Positions 1 through 7,119 of a stretch of 45,062 nucleotides of DNA are shown piece after piece. Below the pieces are notes generated by a model, which was not told the DNA's origin, made no database searches, and saw nothing but the letters and a program-made list of their open reading frames with translations. The position numbers and the translations under genes are program-made. This stretch comes from an uncultured Rhizobium sp. GTDB lineage: Bacteria; Pseudomonadota; Alphaproteobacteria; Rhizobiales; Rhizobiaceae. Positions within the stretch are counted from its first letter, which is position 1, and every line of letters starts with the position of its first letter. The stretch covers positions 1 to 45,062 of the forward strand of contig CAMFIF010000028.1 of the NCBI GenBank assembly GCA_945952415.1, given 5' to 3'.

Positions 1-137
1 CCGATCCCGGCCATCTGGTTTGCAAGGCCTGCGCCTTGCGGGGATCGGTAAGAACAATGTGGTCGACAAGGCCCGCAACTGATCGCGGGACTGGCTGGCC
101 GAGGATCTCGACGGATCCGCGGCCTTCCTCGCTCTGA
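1..137. other. Unassigned left edge
   Basis: No gene is identified here. Two plus-strand frames stay open from the edge: one stops at 80-82 and one at 135-137. The first has the more typical codon use (ending ...NNVVDKARN), but neither is long enough to name. The strong hairpin just downstream suggests a transcription unit entering from the left ends here, so this is probably the 3' end of a gene that starts outside the window. Confidence 0.3.
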
Positions 138-148
138 CAAAAAAACCG

Positions 149-178
149 AACACCCCGGAAGCCCGTTTCCGGGGTGTT
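149..178. terminator. Strong Rho-independent terminator, probably bidirectional
   Basis: The 12-base arms AACACCCCGGAA (149-160) and TTCCGGGGTGTT (167-178) pair perfectly around a 6-base loop. A T-rich tail follows on the plus strand and a run of seven A lies at 139-145, so it could work in both directions. It isolates the MarR gene from whatever lies upstream. Confidence 0.85.
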
Positions 179-199
179 TTGCTTTTCGGAACCGTGTCA

Positions 200-228
200 T
201 TGACATGCATAGGAATCCTATGCAAATA
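200..228 (+). promoter_or_regulatory. Promoter and palindromic operator of the MarR unit
   Basis: A consensus -35 box TTGACA lies at 200-205. A weak -10 (CAAATA) at 223-228 gives 17-base spacing. Between them, at 207-223, is the palindrome GCATAGGAATCCTATGC (8-base arms around one central A). A bound dimer would cover the core promoter, as expected for autorepression by a MarR protein. The predicted transcription start falls close to the ATG at 235, so the mRNA may be leaderless. The box assignment is inference from spacing; the palindrome is directly visible. Confidence 0.65.
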
Positions 229-234
229 AGGGGC

Positions 235-879
235 ATGGACACACCCGAGGACAAGAACAGCATCGATTATCGCATCGGCGAAGGCCTTGCGCGGCTTGCG
301 GCGGCGCTGGGGGCGGAGGATCGCGGGCGGGCGAAGGAGGCCGGGCTGACTGCAACGCAGCTTGCGGTTCTGACGCTTCTCGAAGGCCGGCCGGAGGGGA
401 TGGGCGTCGGCGATATCGCGCGTCACCTTCTGGTGACCCAGCCGACGGCGACCGATACGATCCTGACGCTCGAGCGAAAGGGCTATGTTGCCAAGCTCGC
501 ATCCGATGCGGACAGAAGGGCAAGCCTCGTGCAGCTGACGGCGGCGGGGGCTGCTCTCCACAGCCTTGCCGAAGGCGGGCGCGGCTCTGTATCCGAGGCT
601 GTTGCCACGCTTGCAGAGGGGCAGAAGCGCGCCCTGTTCGAGGCGCTGATCACCCTCATTCGCGGGTTGCAGGAGGCGGGGGCCATTCCGCTCCAGCGCA
701 TGTGCATCTCCTGCCAGTACTTCCGTCCGCACAGCCATCCGGACCCCGTTCGGCCGCATCATTGCGCGCTTGTCGATGCCGCCTTCGGAGATCCCGATCT
801 CAGGATGGACTGCCGCGACCATGTTTCTTCCGATCCCGCGCACCGGGCTGCCACCTGGCGCGTCTTCACCCAGGGATAA
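235..879 (+). CDS. MarR-family regulator with cysteine-rich C-terminal tail
   Basis: A 214-residue winged-helix regulator. A MarR DNA-binding domain fills roughly residues 25-105: a helix-turn-helix around GDIARHLLVTQPTATDTI, then a wing with DADRRASLVQLT. After a helical dimerisation stretch comes an unusual tail (about 155-200) with CISCQYF, PHHCALVD and DCRDH, which looks able to bind a metal or Fe-S cluster or sense redox state. The ATG at 235 is chosen because the in-frame ATGs at 205 and 220 lie in or before the operator palindrome at 207-223. The gene leads a likely three-gene unit with a secreted protein and a MOSC protein, and probably represses itself. The ligand is unknown. The MarR assignment is firm; metal binding by the tail is inference. 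Confidence 0.85.
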   Translation: MDTPEDKNSIDYRIGEGLARLAAALGAEDRGRAKEAGLTATQLAVLTLLEGRPEGMGVGDIARHLLVTQPTATDTILTLERKGYVAKLASDADRRASLVQLTAAGAALHSLAEGGRGSVSEAVATLAEGQKRALFEALITLIRGLQEAGAIPLQRMCISCQYFRPHSHPDPVRPHHCALVDAAFGDPDLRMDCRDHVSSDPAHRAATWRVFTQG

Positions 880-916
880 ACCCCTCCAGGCAAACCGAGA
901 AAGAAGGAGAATACCC

Positions 917-1639
917 ATGAAATTCAATAGACTGGCCGGCGGGCTTCTCGCCGGGGCGGCCCTGCTTTGCCCGCTTGCGGCAGGTGCCCACGACATCAAG
1001 CCCGGTCCATCCGGCAAGGTGGAGGCGGCCTTCGACATCGTCGAGACGACGGTGCGGATCAAGGGCGATCAGGCGATCTTCTCCACGCGCCTGCGCGGCG
1101 AGGCGGGCAGCCGCAAACCGGAGGCGAAGGGCACCTTTGCGGGCGCTCCCGTCTATGCCTATGTCTGGCCGACCTCGCTCAACAGCGCCGATGTCGGCTT
1201 CGAGAAGGATCAGGGGATCGTGGCGCTCGCCGTCACCTTCCATCCGGATTTCGACGATGGCGCCGGAGGTGCCGCGAACCGCAGCGTCTGGCATCCCCAC
1301 TGGGTGGTGCTGGCCAAGGACAAGGCCTGCGGCGCGGGGCTGAAGGTGGTGGATATTCCCGAAGGCACCAGCCCGCGCGTGCCGGCCACCTGGCCCAAGG
1401 TGCCGCTGCTTATCGACAGCCCCGCCTATCCCACCGAACTCAGGGGAGAGACGGTGGATGTGGCGGTGCCGCTCTCGGCGATCGGCGGCAAGGGGCTTGT
1501 CGGTGCGTCCTTCGATGGGGTGACCGCGGGCCTGCGCATCGATGGCAACCTGCACCAGCCGTTGCTCTGCGTGACGGATGTCTTCAAGGTGGCATCCGGC
1601 GATCTCAGCCTCCCGGGACGCATCATGCCCGCCAAGTAA
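917..1639 (+). CDS. Secreted protein of unknown function
   Basis: A 240-residue protein with a clear Sec signal peptide: basic start, hydrophobic stretch, and likely cleavage after LAAGA before HDIKP. The mature part has no motif I can name. It contains paired histidines (WHPHW near the middle) and two cysteines (KACGAG and LLCVTD) that could form a disulfide in the periplasm. The ATG at 917 follows an AGGAGA ribosome site. Its position 37 bases after the MarR gene and before the MOSC gene suggests co-regulation by the MarR protein. No function is proposed. Confidence 0.75.
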   Translation: MKFNRLAGGLLAGAALLCPLAAGAHDIKPGPSGKVEAAFDIVETTVRIKGDQAIFSTRLRGEAGSRKPEAKGTFAGAPVYAYVWPTSLNSADVGFEKDQGIVALAVTFHPDFDDGAGGAANRSVWHPHWVVLAKDKACGAGLKVVDIPEGTSPRVPATWPKVPLLIDSPAYPTELRGETVDVAVPLSAIGGKGLVGASFDGVTAGLRIDGNLHQPLLCVTDVFKVASGDLSLPGRIMPAK

Positions 1640-1645
1640 GCTGCT

Positions 1646-1675
1646 CCGGTCCGGCGACTGCCATCGCCGGACCGG
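1646..1675 (+). terminator. Intercistronic 12-bp hairpin
   Basis: CCGGTCCGGCGA (1646-1657) pairs perfectly with TCGCCGGACCGG (1664-1675) around a 6-base loop. No clean T-run follows (TTCGTTCC), so it may attenuate rather than end transcription between the secreted protein and the MOSC gene, or protect the upstream mRNA's 3' end. Confidence 0.5.
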
Positions 1676-1711
1676 TTCGTTCCTCCCTCCAGGCAAATGG
1701 AAAGAAAGAAC

Positions 1712-2443
1712 ATGGAGACACATAAACCCGGCGCGGGCGGCATGGCAATGGAGAAGCCCTTCTCCCGACCGCTGAAGGCGCTTCTGACCGGGCCCGTCCA
1801 GCCCCTTGGCCCCCGCGCCGTGCCGAGCGGTATTGCCAAGAGCGCGGTCGACCGCCCTTTATGGCTGAGCCGGGTGGGGTTCGATGGCGACGGGCAGGGG
1901 GATCTCGTCAAGCATGGCGGGCCGGAAAAGGCAGTGCATCACTATCCCTTCGATCACTATGCCGACTGGCAGCAGGAAAAGGGACCGCACCCCCTTCTTG
2001 GCGCGCCGGGCGCTTTTGGCGAAAACCTCTCCACCGAAGGGATTCTGGAAAGGGATGTGGCGATCGGCGATGTCTTCCTGCTGGGCGGCGCGGTGCTGGA
2101 GGTCAGCCAGGGACGGCAACCCTGTTTCAAGCTCAATCTCCGTTTCGACCGGCCTGGCATGGCGGTTTCCGTCCAGACCAGCGGCCGCACGGGCTGGTAT
2201 TTTCGCGTGAGGGAGGAGGGAATGGTTTCGCCGGGCGATCACCTGTCTCTCCTCGATCGGCAGGCGCCGGAATGGACGATCGCGCGGATCGCGCATCTCT
2301 TCTATGTGGACCGGCTGAATAGGGAGGGACTGGAGGGAATAGCGGCGCTTCCTCTTCTCGCGGAAAGCTGGCGACAGCTCGCGCGGCGGCGACTGGAAAG
2401 CGGCCTCATCGAGGACTGGTCCCGCCGGCTGACAGGCGGATGA
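1712..2443 (+). CDS. MOSC-domain protein, YiiM-like
   Basis: A 243-residue protein resembling E. coli YiiM: a MOSC beta-barrel over about residues 30-175 and a helical '3-alpha' tail. Diagnostic features are KHGGPEKAVHHYPFDHY near the front, FGENLSTEGI, and the invariant MOSC cysteine in QGRQPCFKLN, the expected molybdenum-cofactor ligand. YiiM-type proteins reduce N-hydroxylated compounds such as hydroxylaminopurine. That activity is family knowledge, not shown here. The ATG at 1712 follows a purine-rich GGAAAGAAAG; ATG 1697 and a later ATG near 1748 are alternatives. It is probably the last gene of the MarR unit. Confidence 0.85.
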   Translation: METHKPGAGGMAMEKPFSRPLKALLTGPVQPLGPRAVPSGIAKSAVDRPLWLSRVGFDGDGQGDLVKHGGPEKAVHHYPFDHYADWQQEKGPHPLLGAPGAFGENLSTEGILERDVAIGDVFLLGGAVLEVSQGRQPCFKLNLRFDRPGMAVSVQTSGRTGWYFRVREEGMVSPGDHLSLLDRQAPEWTIARIAHLFYVDRLNREGLEGIAALPLLAESWRQLARRRLESGLIEDWSRRLTGG

Positions 2444-2600
2444 GGCTTCAGACCGAGGACGGTTCGGGCTGGGTGATCGACCTTGGCAAGGTGTCAGAAA
2501 AATTCATCGATACACGTACCGTAAAATAGGTCAGTAATATTGACATATCGCCTCTTGCTGTCACTCTTTTCGCCATCATGGGAGAAGGGAGACTGGTGCC

Positions 2601-3836
2601 ATGTTGAATTGGGAAGGCCTGTTGGCAAGCCGCGCCGCGCGCATGAAAACCTCGGAGATCCGGGAGCTTCTGAAGCTTCTGGAGCGGCCCGACATCATCT
2701 CCTTTGCCGGCGGCATTCCGGACCCGGCGCTGTTTCCGGCGGAAAAGGTCAGCGATGCTTACGCAAAAATTCTGACCGGCCCGGCGGCCACCGCGGGGCT
2801 GCAATATTCGGTCAGCGAGGGCTATCGTCCGTTGCGGGAATGGCTGGTTGGTGAGATGGGCAAGATCGGCGTTCCCTGCACGGTGGATAACATTCTCATC
2901 GTTTCCGGCTCGCAGCAGGGGCTGGATTATCTCGGCAAGATCTTTCTGAGCCCGGGGGATACGGCGCTTGTGACCTGGCCGACCTATCTCGGTGCGCTTC
3001 AGGCCTTCAACGCCTACGAACCGGCCTATGACCGGCTGACGCCGATGGGCAACCGGGCTCCCGAGAGCTACCGGGTTCAGGCGGAGGCGGCCGCGGAGGG
3101 CGGACAGGTGAAGTTCGCCTATGTCACCGCGGATTTTTCCAACCCCACCGGCGATACGCTGTCCGGGCCGGCGCGCAACCAGCTGCTCGACCTCGCCGAA
3201 GCGCTGGATATCGCCATCATCGAGGATGCCGCCTATCAGGCGCTGCGGTATGACGGGGAAAGCGTGCCGCCGATCCTCGCGCTCGACGTGGCGCGCCACG
3301 GCGGCGACATCGAGAAGACGCGGACCGTCTATAGCGGCAGCTTCTCGAAGACGCTCGCGCCGGGTCTGCGCATCGGCTATCTGGTGGCGGCGCAGCCGCT
3401 GATCCGCAAGCTGGTGCTCGTCAAGCAGGCGGCCGATCTCCATTCCTCCACGCTGAACCAGATGGCCATTGCCGAAGTGGTGCCTGACATATTCGAGGCC
3501 CAGGTGGCGCGCATTCGCGAAACCTATCGCCAGCGCCGCGACCTGCTGCTGGCCGCGCTTTCCCGCTCCATGCCCGAAGGCGTTTCCTGGACGCGGCCGG
3601 AAGGCGGCATGTTTGTGTGGGTAACCCTGCCGGAAGGCATGGATGGGGCGCGGCTGCTGGCCCGCTCGCTGGAAACGGAGAAGGTGGCCTTCGTGCCCGG
3701 CCAGGCCTTCCATGCGGATGGGTCTGGCGCCAATACGCTCCGCCTCAGCTTCTCCTGCGCCAGCCCCGCGATGATCGAAGAGGGCATGGCCCGGCTTGGC
3801 CGGCTGATCCGCGAGGCGCTGGCCGACGGAGCCTGA
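2601..3836 (+). CDS. PLP-dependent aminotransferase, class I/II (2-aminoadipate/MocR-like fold)
   Basis: A 411-residue fold-type I aminotransferase. It has the N-terminal SFAGGIPDPALFP typical of 2-aminoadipate/aromatic aminotransferases, the cofactor-phosphate loop SGSQQGLD, the ring-contacting DFSNPTG and IIEDAAY, and the PLP lysine at about residue 250 in GSFSKTLAPGLRIGYL. A good AAGGGAG site precedes the ATG. A TTGACA box lies at 2540-2545 inside a GTCA/TGAC repeat, a plausible promoter, though no clear -10 is seen. The amino-acid substrate cannot be told from sequence. It stands alone between the MOSC gene and the exonuclease-family gene. Confidence 0.9.
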   Translation: MLNWEGLLASRAARMKTSEIRELLKLLERPDIISFAGGIPDPALFPAEKVSDAYAKILTGPAATAGLQYSVSEGYRPLREWLVGEMGKIGVPCTVDNILIVSGSQQGLDYLGKIFLSPGDTALVTWPTYLGALQAFNAYEPAYDRLTPMGNRAPESYRVQAEAAAEGGQVKFAYVTADFSNPTGDTLSGPARNQLLDLAEALDIAIIEDAAYQALRYDGESVPPILALDVARHGGDIEKTRTVYSGSFSKTLAPGLRIGYLVAAQPLIRKLVLVKQAADLHSSTLNQMAIAEVVPDIFEAQVARIRETYRQRRDLLLAALSRSMPEGVSWTRPEGGMFVWVTLPEGMDGARLLARSLETEKVAFVPGQAFHADGSGANTLRLSFSCASPAMIEEGMARLGRLIREALADGA

Positions 3837-3898
3837 AAGCACTGCCGGGCAGGGCAGATGTGCCCGGATGGCTATTGTTCTTCCCGATTTTCTCCGTA

Positions 3899-3916
3899 TC
3901 GATAGGCGCCTATCGA
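3899..3916. promoter_or_regulatory. 18-bp perfect palindrome upstream of the EEP-family gene
   Basis: TCGATAGGCGCCTATCGA is a perfect palindrome ending 18 bases before the ATG at 3935. It looks like a repressor operator for the EEP-NUDIX pair. As RNA it would form a hairpin without a loop or T-tract, so it is a poor terminator for the aminotransferase gene. No cognate regulator is adjacent. Confidence 0.5.
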
Positions 3917-3934
3917 GCGGAGGGAATCGACCCC

Positions 3935-5053
3935 ATGACTTTCCGACTGGCCACATTCAATGTGGAGAACCTGCTGACGCGGTTCGATTTTTCGGGCTAC
4001 CGCAACGAGCTTCGGCAGGACCGGACGCTGCGCATGCTCGACATACGCAACGAGGCGGTTTACCGGGAAATGGAGGTCGCCCGGGTCGTCGCTGCCACCG
4101 ACGATACCCGCCAGCAGACGGCGCTTGCCATTGCCGACACATTTTCCGACATGATCTGCCTGCAGGAGGTGGAAAGCCTGGATGCGCTCTCCGCCTTCGA
4201 AAGCAACTATCTCTACCGCATGGTGGGGGATGGCTATCAGCACAAATATCTCATCGAAGGCAATGATAGCCGGGGCATTGACGTGGCTGTCATGATGCGC
4301 GACCGCACCGCGGCGGGCGAGCCGATCGAATTCGTCAGCATTCAAAGCCATGCACCGCTGACCTATGAGGAAGCGCGGCTTTATGCACCGGAACTCGCGC
4401 CGCTCGAAAAACCCGAAAATCGCATCTTCCGCCGGGATTGCCTGGAAATCGACATTCGCGTCGGCGGCAAGCTGTTGACCGTCTATGTGGTGCATTTCAA
4501 GTCGAAGGGCGGCACGCGCGGCCTTCCCCCCGGCGCGCCCGGCAGCGATCCCACCTATCCCGTACGGCGGGCAGAGGCGGCCGCCGTGCGCAGGATCATC
4601 GAAAAGCGTTTCGGGGCCGAAGGCTGCCGCAAGGCAAGCTTTGCCATTTGCGGCGACATGAACGATTTCATGGAGCAGGTGACGGTTACGGGCGACCGCC
4701 GCGCGGGCCATGCCTTCCGGCCGGAGCCGGTGGAGGGATCTGCGCTGACCGTGCTTTCGGCTGGCGGCTTTGCTGAAAATGTGGTCGCCCGGCGCGATCC
4801 GCTCGATCGCTGGACCCATTATCACGCCCGAGGGCCAGAGGACCGGCATCTCTGCCAGCTCGATTACATCTGGCTCTCGCCGGCGCTTGCCGCGGCCAAT
4901 GCGGGCCGCGTGCCCGACATCGTGCGCAACGGGCAGCCGCATCGTACCGTCTTTCCTCCGGGCCAGGAGGTGGAGCGCTACCCCCGCATCGGCTGGGATC
5001 GCCCCAAGGCCTCCGATCACTGCCCCGTCGTGATGGAAATATCGCTGCCATGA
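3935..5053 (+). CDS. Endonuclease/exonuclease/phosphatase family protein
   Basis: A 372-residue metal-dependent phosphodiesterase-fold protein. It shows the family's motif series: TFNVENL at the N-terminus (Asn), ICLQEVE (metal-binding Glu), VVHFKSKGG (His), GDMNDF (Asp-x-Asn) and a terminal SDHCPVV (Asp-His). No signal peptide is visible, so it is probably cytoplasmic. The ATG at 3935 has a CGGAGGGA site and begins right at the family's first motif; longer versions of the frame overlap the aminotransferase and look non-coding. It overlaps the NUDIX gene by four bases (ATGA), implying translational coupling. The substrate (nucleic acid or small phosphodiester) is not predictable. Confidence 0.88.
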   Translation: MTFRLATFNVENLLTRFDFSGYRNELRQDRTLRMLDIRNEAVYREMEVARVVAATDDTRQQTALAIADTFSDMICLQEVESLDALSAFESNYLYRMVGDGYQHKYLIEGNDSRGIDVAVMMRDRTAAGEPIEFVSIQSHAPLTYEEARLYAPELAPLEKPENRIFRRDCLEIDIRVGGKLLTVYVVHFKSKGGTRGLPPGAPGSDPTYPVRRAEAAAVRRIIEKRFGAEGCRKASFAICGDMNDFMEQVTVTGDRRAGHAFRPEPVEGSALTVLSAGGFAENVVARRDPLDRWTHYHARGPEDRHLCQLDYIWLSPALAAANAGRVPDIVRNGQPHRTVFPPGQEVERYPRIGWDRPKASDHCPVVMEISLP

Positions 5054-5790
5054 TCAAGGATGAAATCACGCCGGCCGTTCGCGGCTTCCCCGAGGACGGG
5101 CGCCTCTTTCCCATCCGCTCGGTCAGGATCCGGGTGGAGCCCGGTCCGCATCCGCTCTATCTCGCCCGAAAGGCCGATATCGAGGCCAACTGGCGGGAGG
5201 AGGTGGCGCGCAATCCGCATCTCTTCAATGGCCGCCTCATTCTCCTTGCCGATCTTGCGCTTGCGGGCGATGCGATTGAGGCGAGGGGGCATGTGGTGCC
5301 CTATGCCACCCATCTCTGGTGGCGGCGCCAGGAGGATCGCGGGCGGGCTTTCCATGCCTTTTCCTGGGCCGTGCCGATTTCCAGCGACGGCGCTGTCATC
5401 GCGATCCGCATGGGCGCGGCAACGGCCAATCCCGGCATGGTCTATTGTGCGGCGGGCTCGCTGGAGCCGGAAGACGTGACCGACGGCGTCGTGGATATAG
5501 AGGGCAACATGCGCCGGGAGGTGCTTGAGGAAACGGGGCTCGATCTCGCGCTCGCCCGTCCCGATCCGCTGGCCTGGGGCACCTTTCGCAATCATTCGCT
5601 GATGATGAGCCGCGTCTATCATTTTCCCTTTACGGCGGAGGAGATCATCGCGCGGGTGCGCCGGCACATGGTCACCGATCATGAAAAGGAAATCGACGAT
5701 GTTCTGGCAATCCGATCGGCGGATCCGACGGCCCATCGCTATGCGGTCTTCATGATCCCGCTTCTCGAGCGGATCTTTGGCGCGCGCTGA
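5050..5790 (+). CDS. NUDIX hydrolase
   Basis: A 246-residue protein with a NUDIX box late in the chain (about residues 137-172): GSLEPEDV...MRREVLEETGLDL, with the catalytic REVLEETG core intact. The long N-terminal part (about 120 residues) is extra relative to a minimal NUDIX domain and may set substrate choice. NUDIX enzymes cleave nucleoside diphosphates linked to another group. The start overlaps the stop of the upstream EEP-family gene (ATGA), so the two hydrolases are probably made together, possibly acting in sequence on one phosphorylated metabolite. The specific substrate is unknown. Confidence 0.88.
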   Translation: MIKDEITPAVRGFPEDGRLFPIRSVRIRVEPGPHPLYLARKADIEANWREEVARNPHLFNGRLILLADLALAGDAIEARGHVVPYATHLWWRRQEDRGRAFHAFSWAVPISSDGAVIAIRMGAATANPGMVYCAAGSLEPEDVTDGVVDIEGNMRREVLEETGLDLALARPDPLAWGTFRNHSLMMSRVYHFPFTAEEIIARVRRHMVTDHEKEIDDVLAIRSADPTAHRYAVFMIPLLERIFGAR

Positions 5791-5852
5791 CCCTTGCAGT
5801 CTCCCGGCTGCTCGGGCAGTTTCGACCGGTGAAACCAAGGGAGATCGTGCCT

Positions 5853-6764
5853 GTGACTCGTGCCTATCGCATCTATGACGTCTTTACGGAACGCCGGCTT
5901 GAAGGAAACCCGCTGGCGGTTGTGTTCGACAGCGACGGACTGAGCGATCAGGCGATGCAGGCCATTGCCTGCGAGTTCAATCTTTCCGAAACGGTTTTTG
6001 TCCATCGGGCGGAAAACCCGGTTCATGCGGCCAGCCTGCGCATCTTTACGCCCGGCCGCGAACTGCCCTTTGCGGGGCACCCGACCGTGGGTGCCGCCAT
6101 CGCCCTGGCCGAACATAACGGTGCCGCGCCCGGGCTCGGCCTCGTTTCGGTGCTTGAGGAAAAGGTCGGCCCGGTTCGCTGCGCGATCCGGCTTTCGGCC
6201 GATGGCGCGAGCTTTGCCGAGTTCGACCTGCCCCGGCGCTCGGTGGAGCTCGGCGGTTCCCCGCCGCGGGAAGGGCTCGCCGATGCGCTCGGCATCAAGA
6301 GCACGGAAATCGGCTTCGAGAATCATGTGCCCTCGCTCTGGAGCGCGGGCGTGCCCTATCTGCTCATTCCGGTGCATGATCTGGGCGTCGCGGAACGGGT
6401 GGAGTTCGATCCGCAACTCTGGGAAAAGGTTGCCCCCTTTGCCGAAGGTCATCTCGCATCCGCCTATGTCTATTGCCGCGGCGGCGTGCACCATGCGGCG
6501 CGGTTCCATGCCCGGATGTTTGCAACCGACATGGGAATCATCGAGGACCCCGCGACGGGCTCGGCCGTTGCAGCCCTCTCGGGTGCCATCCATCGCTTCG
6601 ATGCCCTGCCGGACGGCCACACCGCCACCCTCATCGAGCAGGGGGTGGAAATGGGGCGGCCCTCCTATATCCACCTGCATATCGACGCCAATGGCGGCAA
6701 AGTGGAAAATGCCCGCATCGGTGGCCACGCGGTCTGCATGGCCGAAGGAAGTCTCCATCTTTAA
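5853..6764 (+). CDS. PhzF-family isomerase/epimerase-like protein
   Basis: A 303-residue member of the PhzF (diaminopimelate-epimerase fold) family. It carries YDVFTERRLEGNPLAVV at the N-terminus, SETVFV with the family's catalytic Glu, FTPGRELPFAGHPTVG, and the later EDPATGSA glycine-rich loop. These proteins isomerise or epimerise small acids; most non-phenazine members have no known substrate. The GTG at 5853 is chosen because AAGGGAGAT lies 8 bases upstream and the frame then begins right at the conserved TRAYRIYDVF; GTG 5829 and 5847 are possible. There is no phenazine gene set nearby, so a phenazine role is not suggested. Confidence 0.88.
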   Translation: MTRAYRIYDVFTERRLEGNPLAVVFDSDGLSDQAMQAIACEFNLSETVFVHRAENPVHAASLRIFTPGRELPFAGHPTVGAAIALAEHNGAAPGLGLVSVLEEKVGPVRCAIRLSADGASFAEFDLPRRSVELGGSPPREGLADALGIKSTEIGFENHVPSLWSAGVPYLLIPVHDLGVAERVEFDPQLWEKVAPFAEGHLASAYVYCRGGVHHAARFHARMFATDMGIIEDPATGSAVAALSGAIHRFDALPDGHTATLIEQGVEMGRPSYIHLHIDANGGKVENARIGGHAVCMAEGSLHL

Positions 6765-6777
6765 AATCGTTCTGTTT

Positions 6778-6833
6778 CAGCGCCTTAGTGAAAAATATCA
6801 CGTCTGTGACGAATTTTTTTCACCGAGGCGCTG
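6778..6833. repeat. Nested inverted repeat between phzF-like gene and tRNA-Lys
   Basis: The outer arms CAGCGCCT/AGGCGCTG (6778-6785, 6826-6833) and inner arms GTGAAAAA/TTTTTCAC (6788-6795, 6816-6823) pair with a two-base mismatch between them. A third small pair TCAC/GTGA (6798-6801, 6806-6809) sits in the middle. The run of seven T (6814-6820) lets the inner hairpin act as a terminator for the phzF-like gene; the outer arms could form a cruciform next to the tRNA promoter. Confidence 0.6.
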
Positions 6834-6859
6834 GACAAGCCCGGATATCCTGTTTATAC
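6832..6859 (+). promoter_or_regulatory. Promoter of tRNA-Lys
   Basis: TGGACA (6832-6837) and TTATAC (6854-6859), spaced by 16 bases, form a good housekeeping promoter about 30 bases before the mature tRNA. The -35 box overlaps the end of the outer inverted-repeat arm. Confidence 0.55.
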
Positions 6860-6888
6860 GCCCGGTCACGCCACGGCGACGGGCGGAC

Positions 6889-6964
<76 letters not shown>

Positions 6965-7031
6965 TTATCTCTCTGAAATCGTTGATGAAACAAGCCCTCT
7001 CGGGGGCGAGCGGTTTCTTATGATTTCCGGC

Positions 7032-7052
7032 AATTGGAAACGGTTTCCAATT
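7032..7052. repeat. 21-bp operator-like palindrome in a convergent gap
   Basis: The 10-base arms AATTGGAAAC and GTTTCCAATT surround a single G. The sequence has the look of a LacI/GalR-family operator, yet it lies between the 3' end of tRNA-Lys and the 3' end of the minus-strand MFS gene, where no promoter is expected. No regulator of that family is in the window. Confidence 0.5.
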
Positions 7053-7119
7053 TACTTCTGTTCCGGAAAGCGTCTCTCGATATCGCTTCAGCAGACTTTC
7101 CCGGCGTCCCGGTCGCGCA

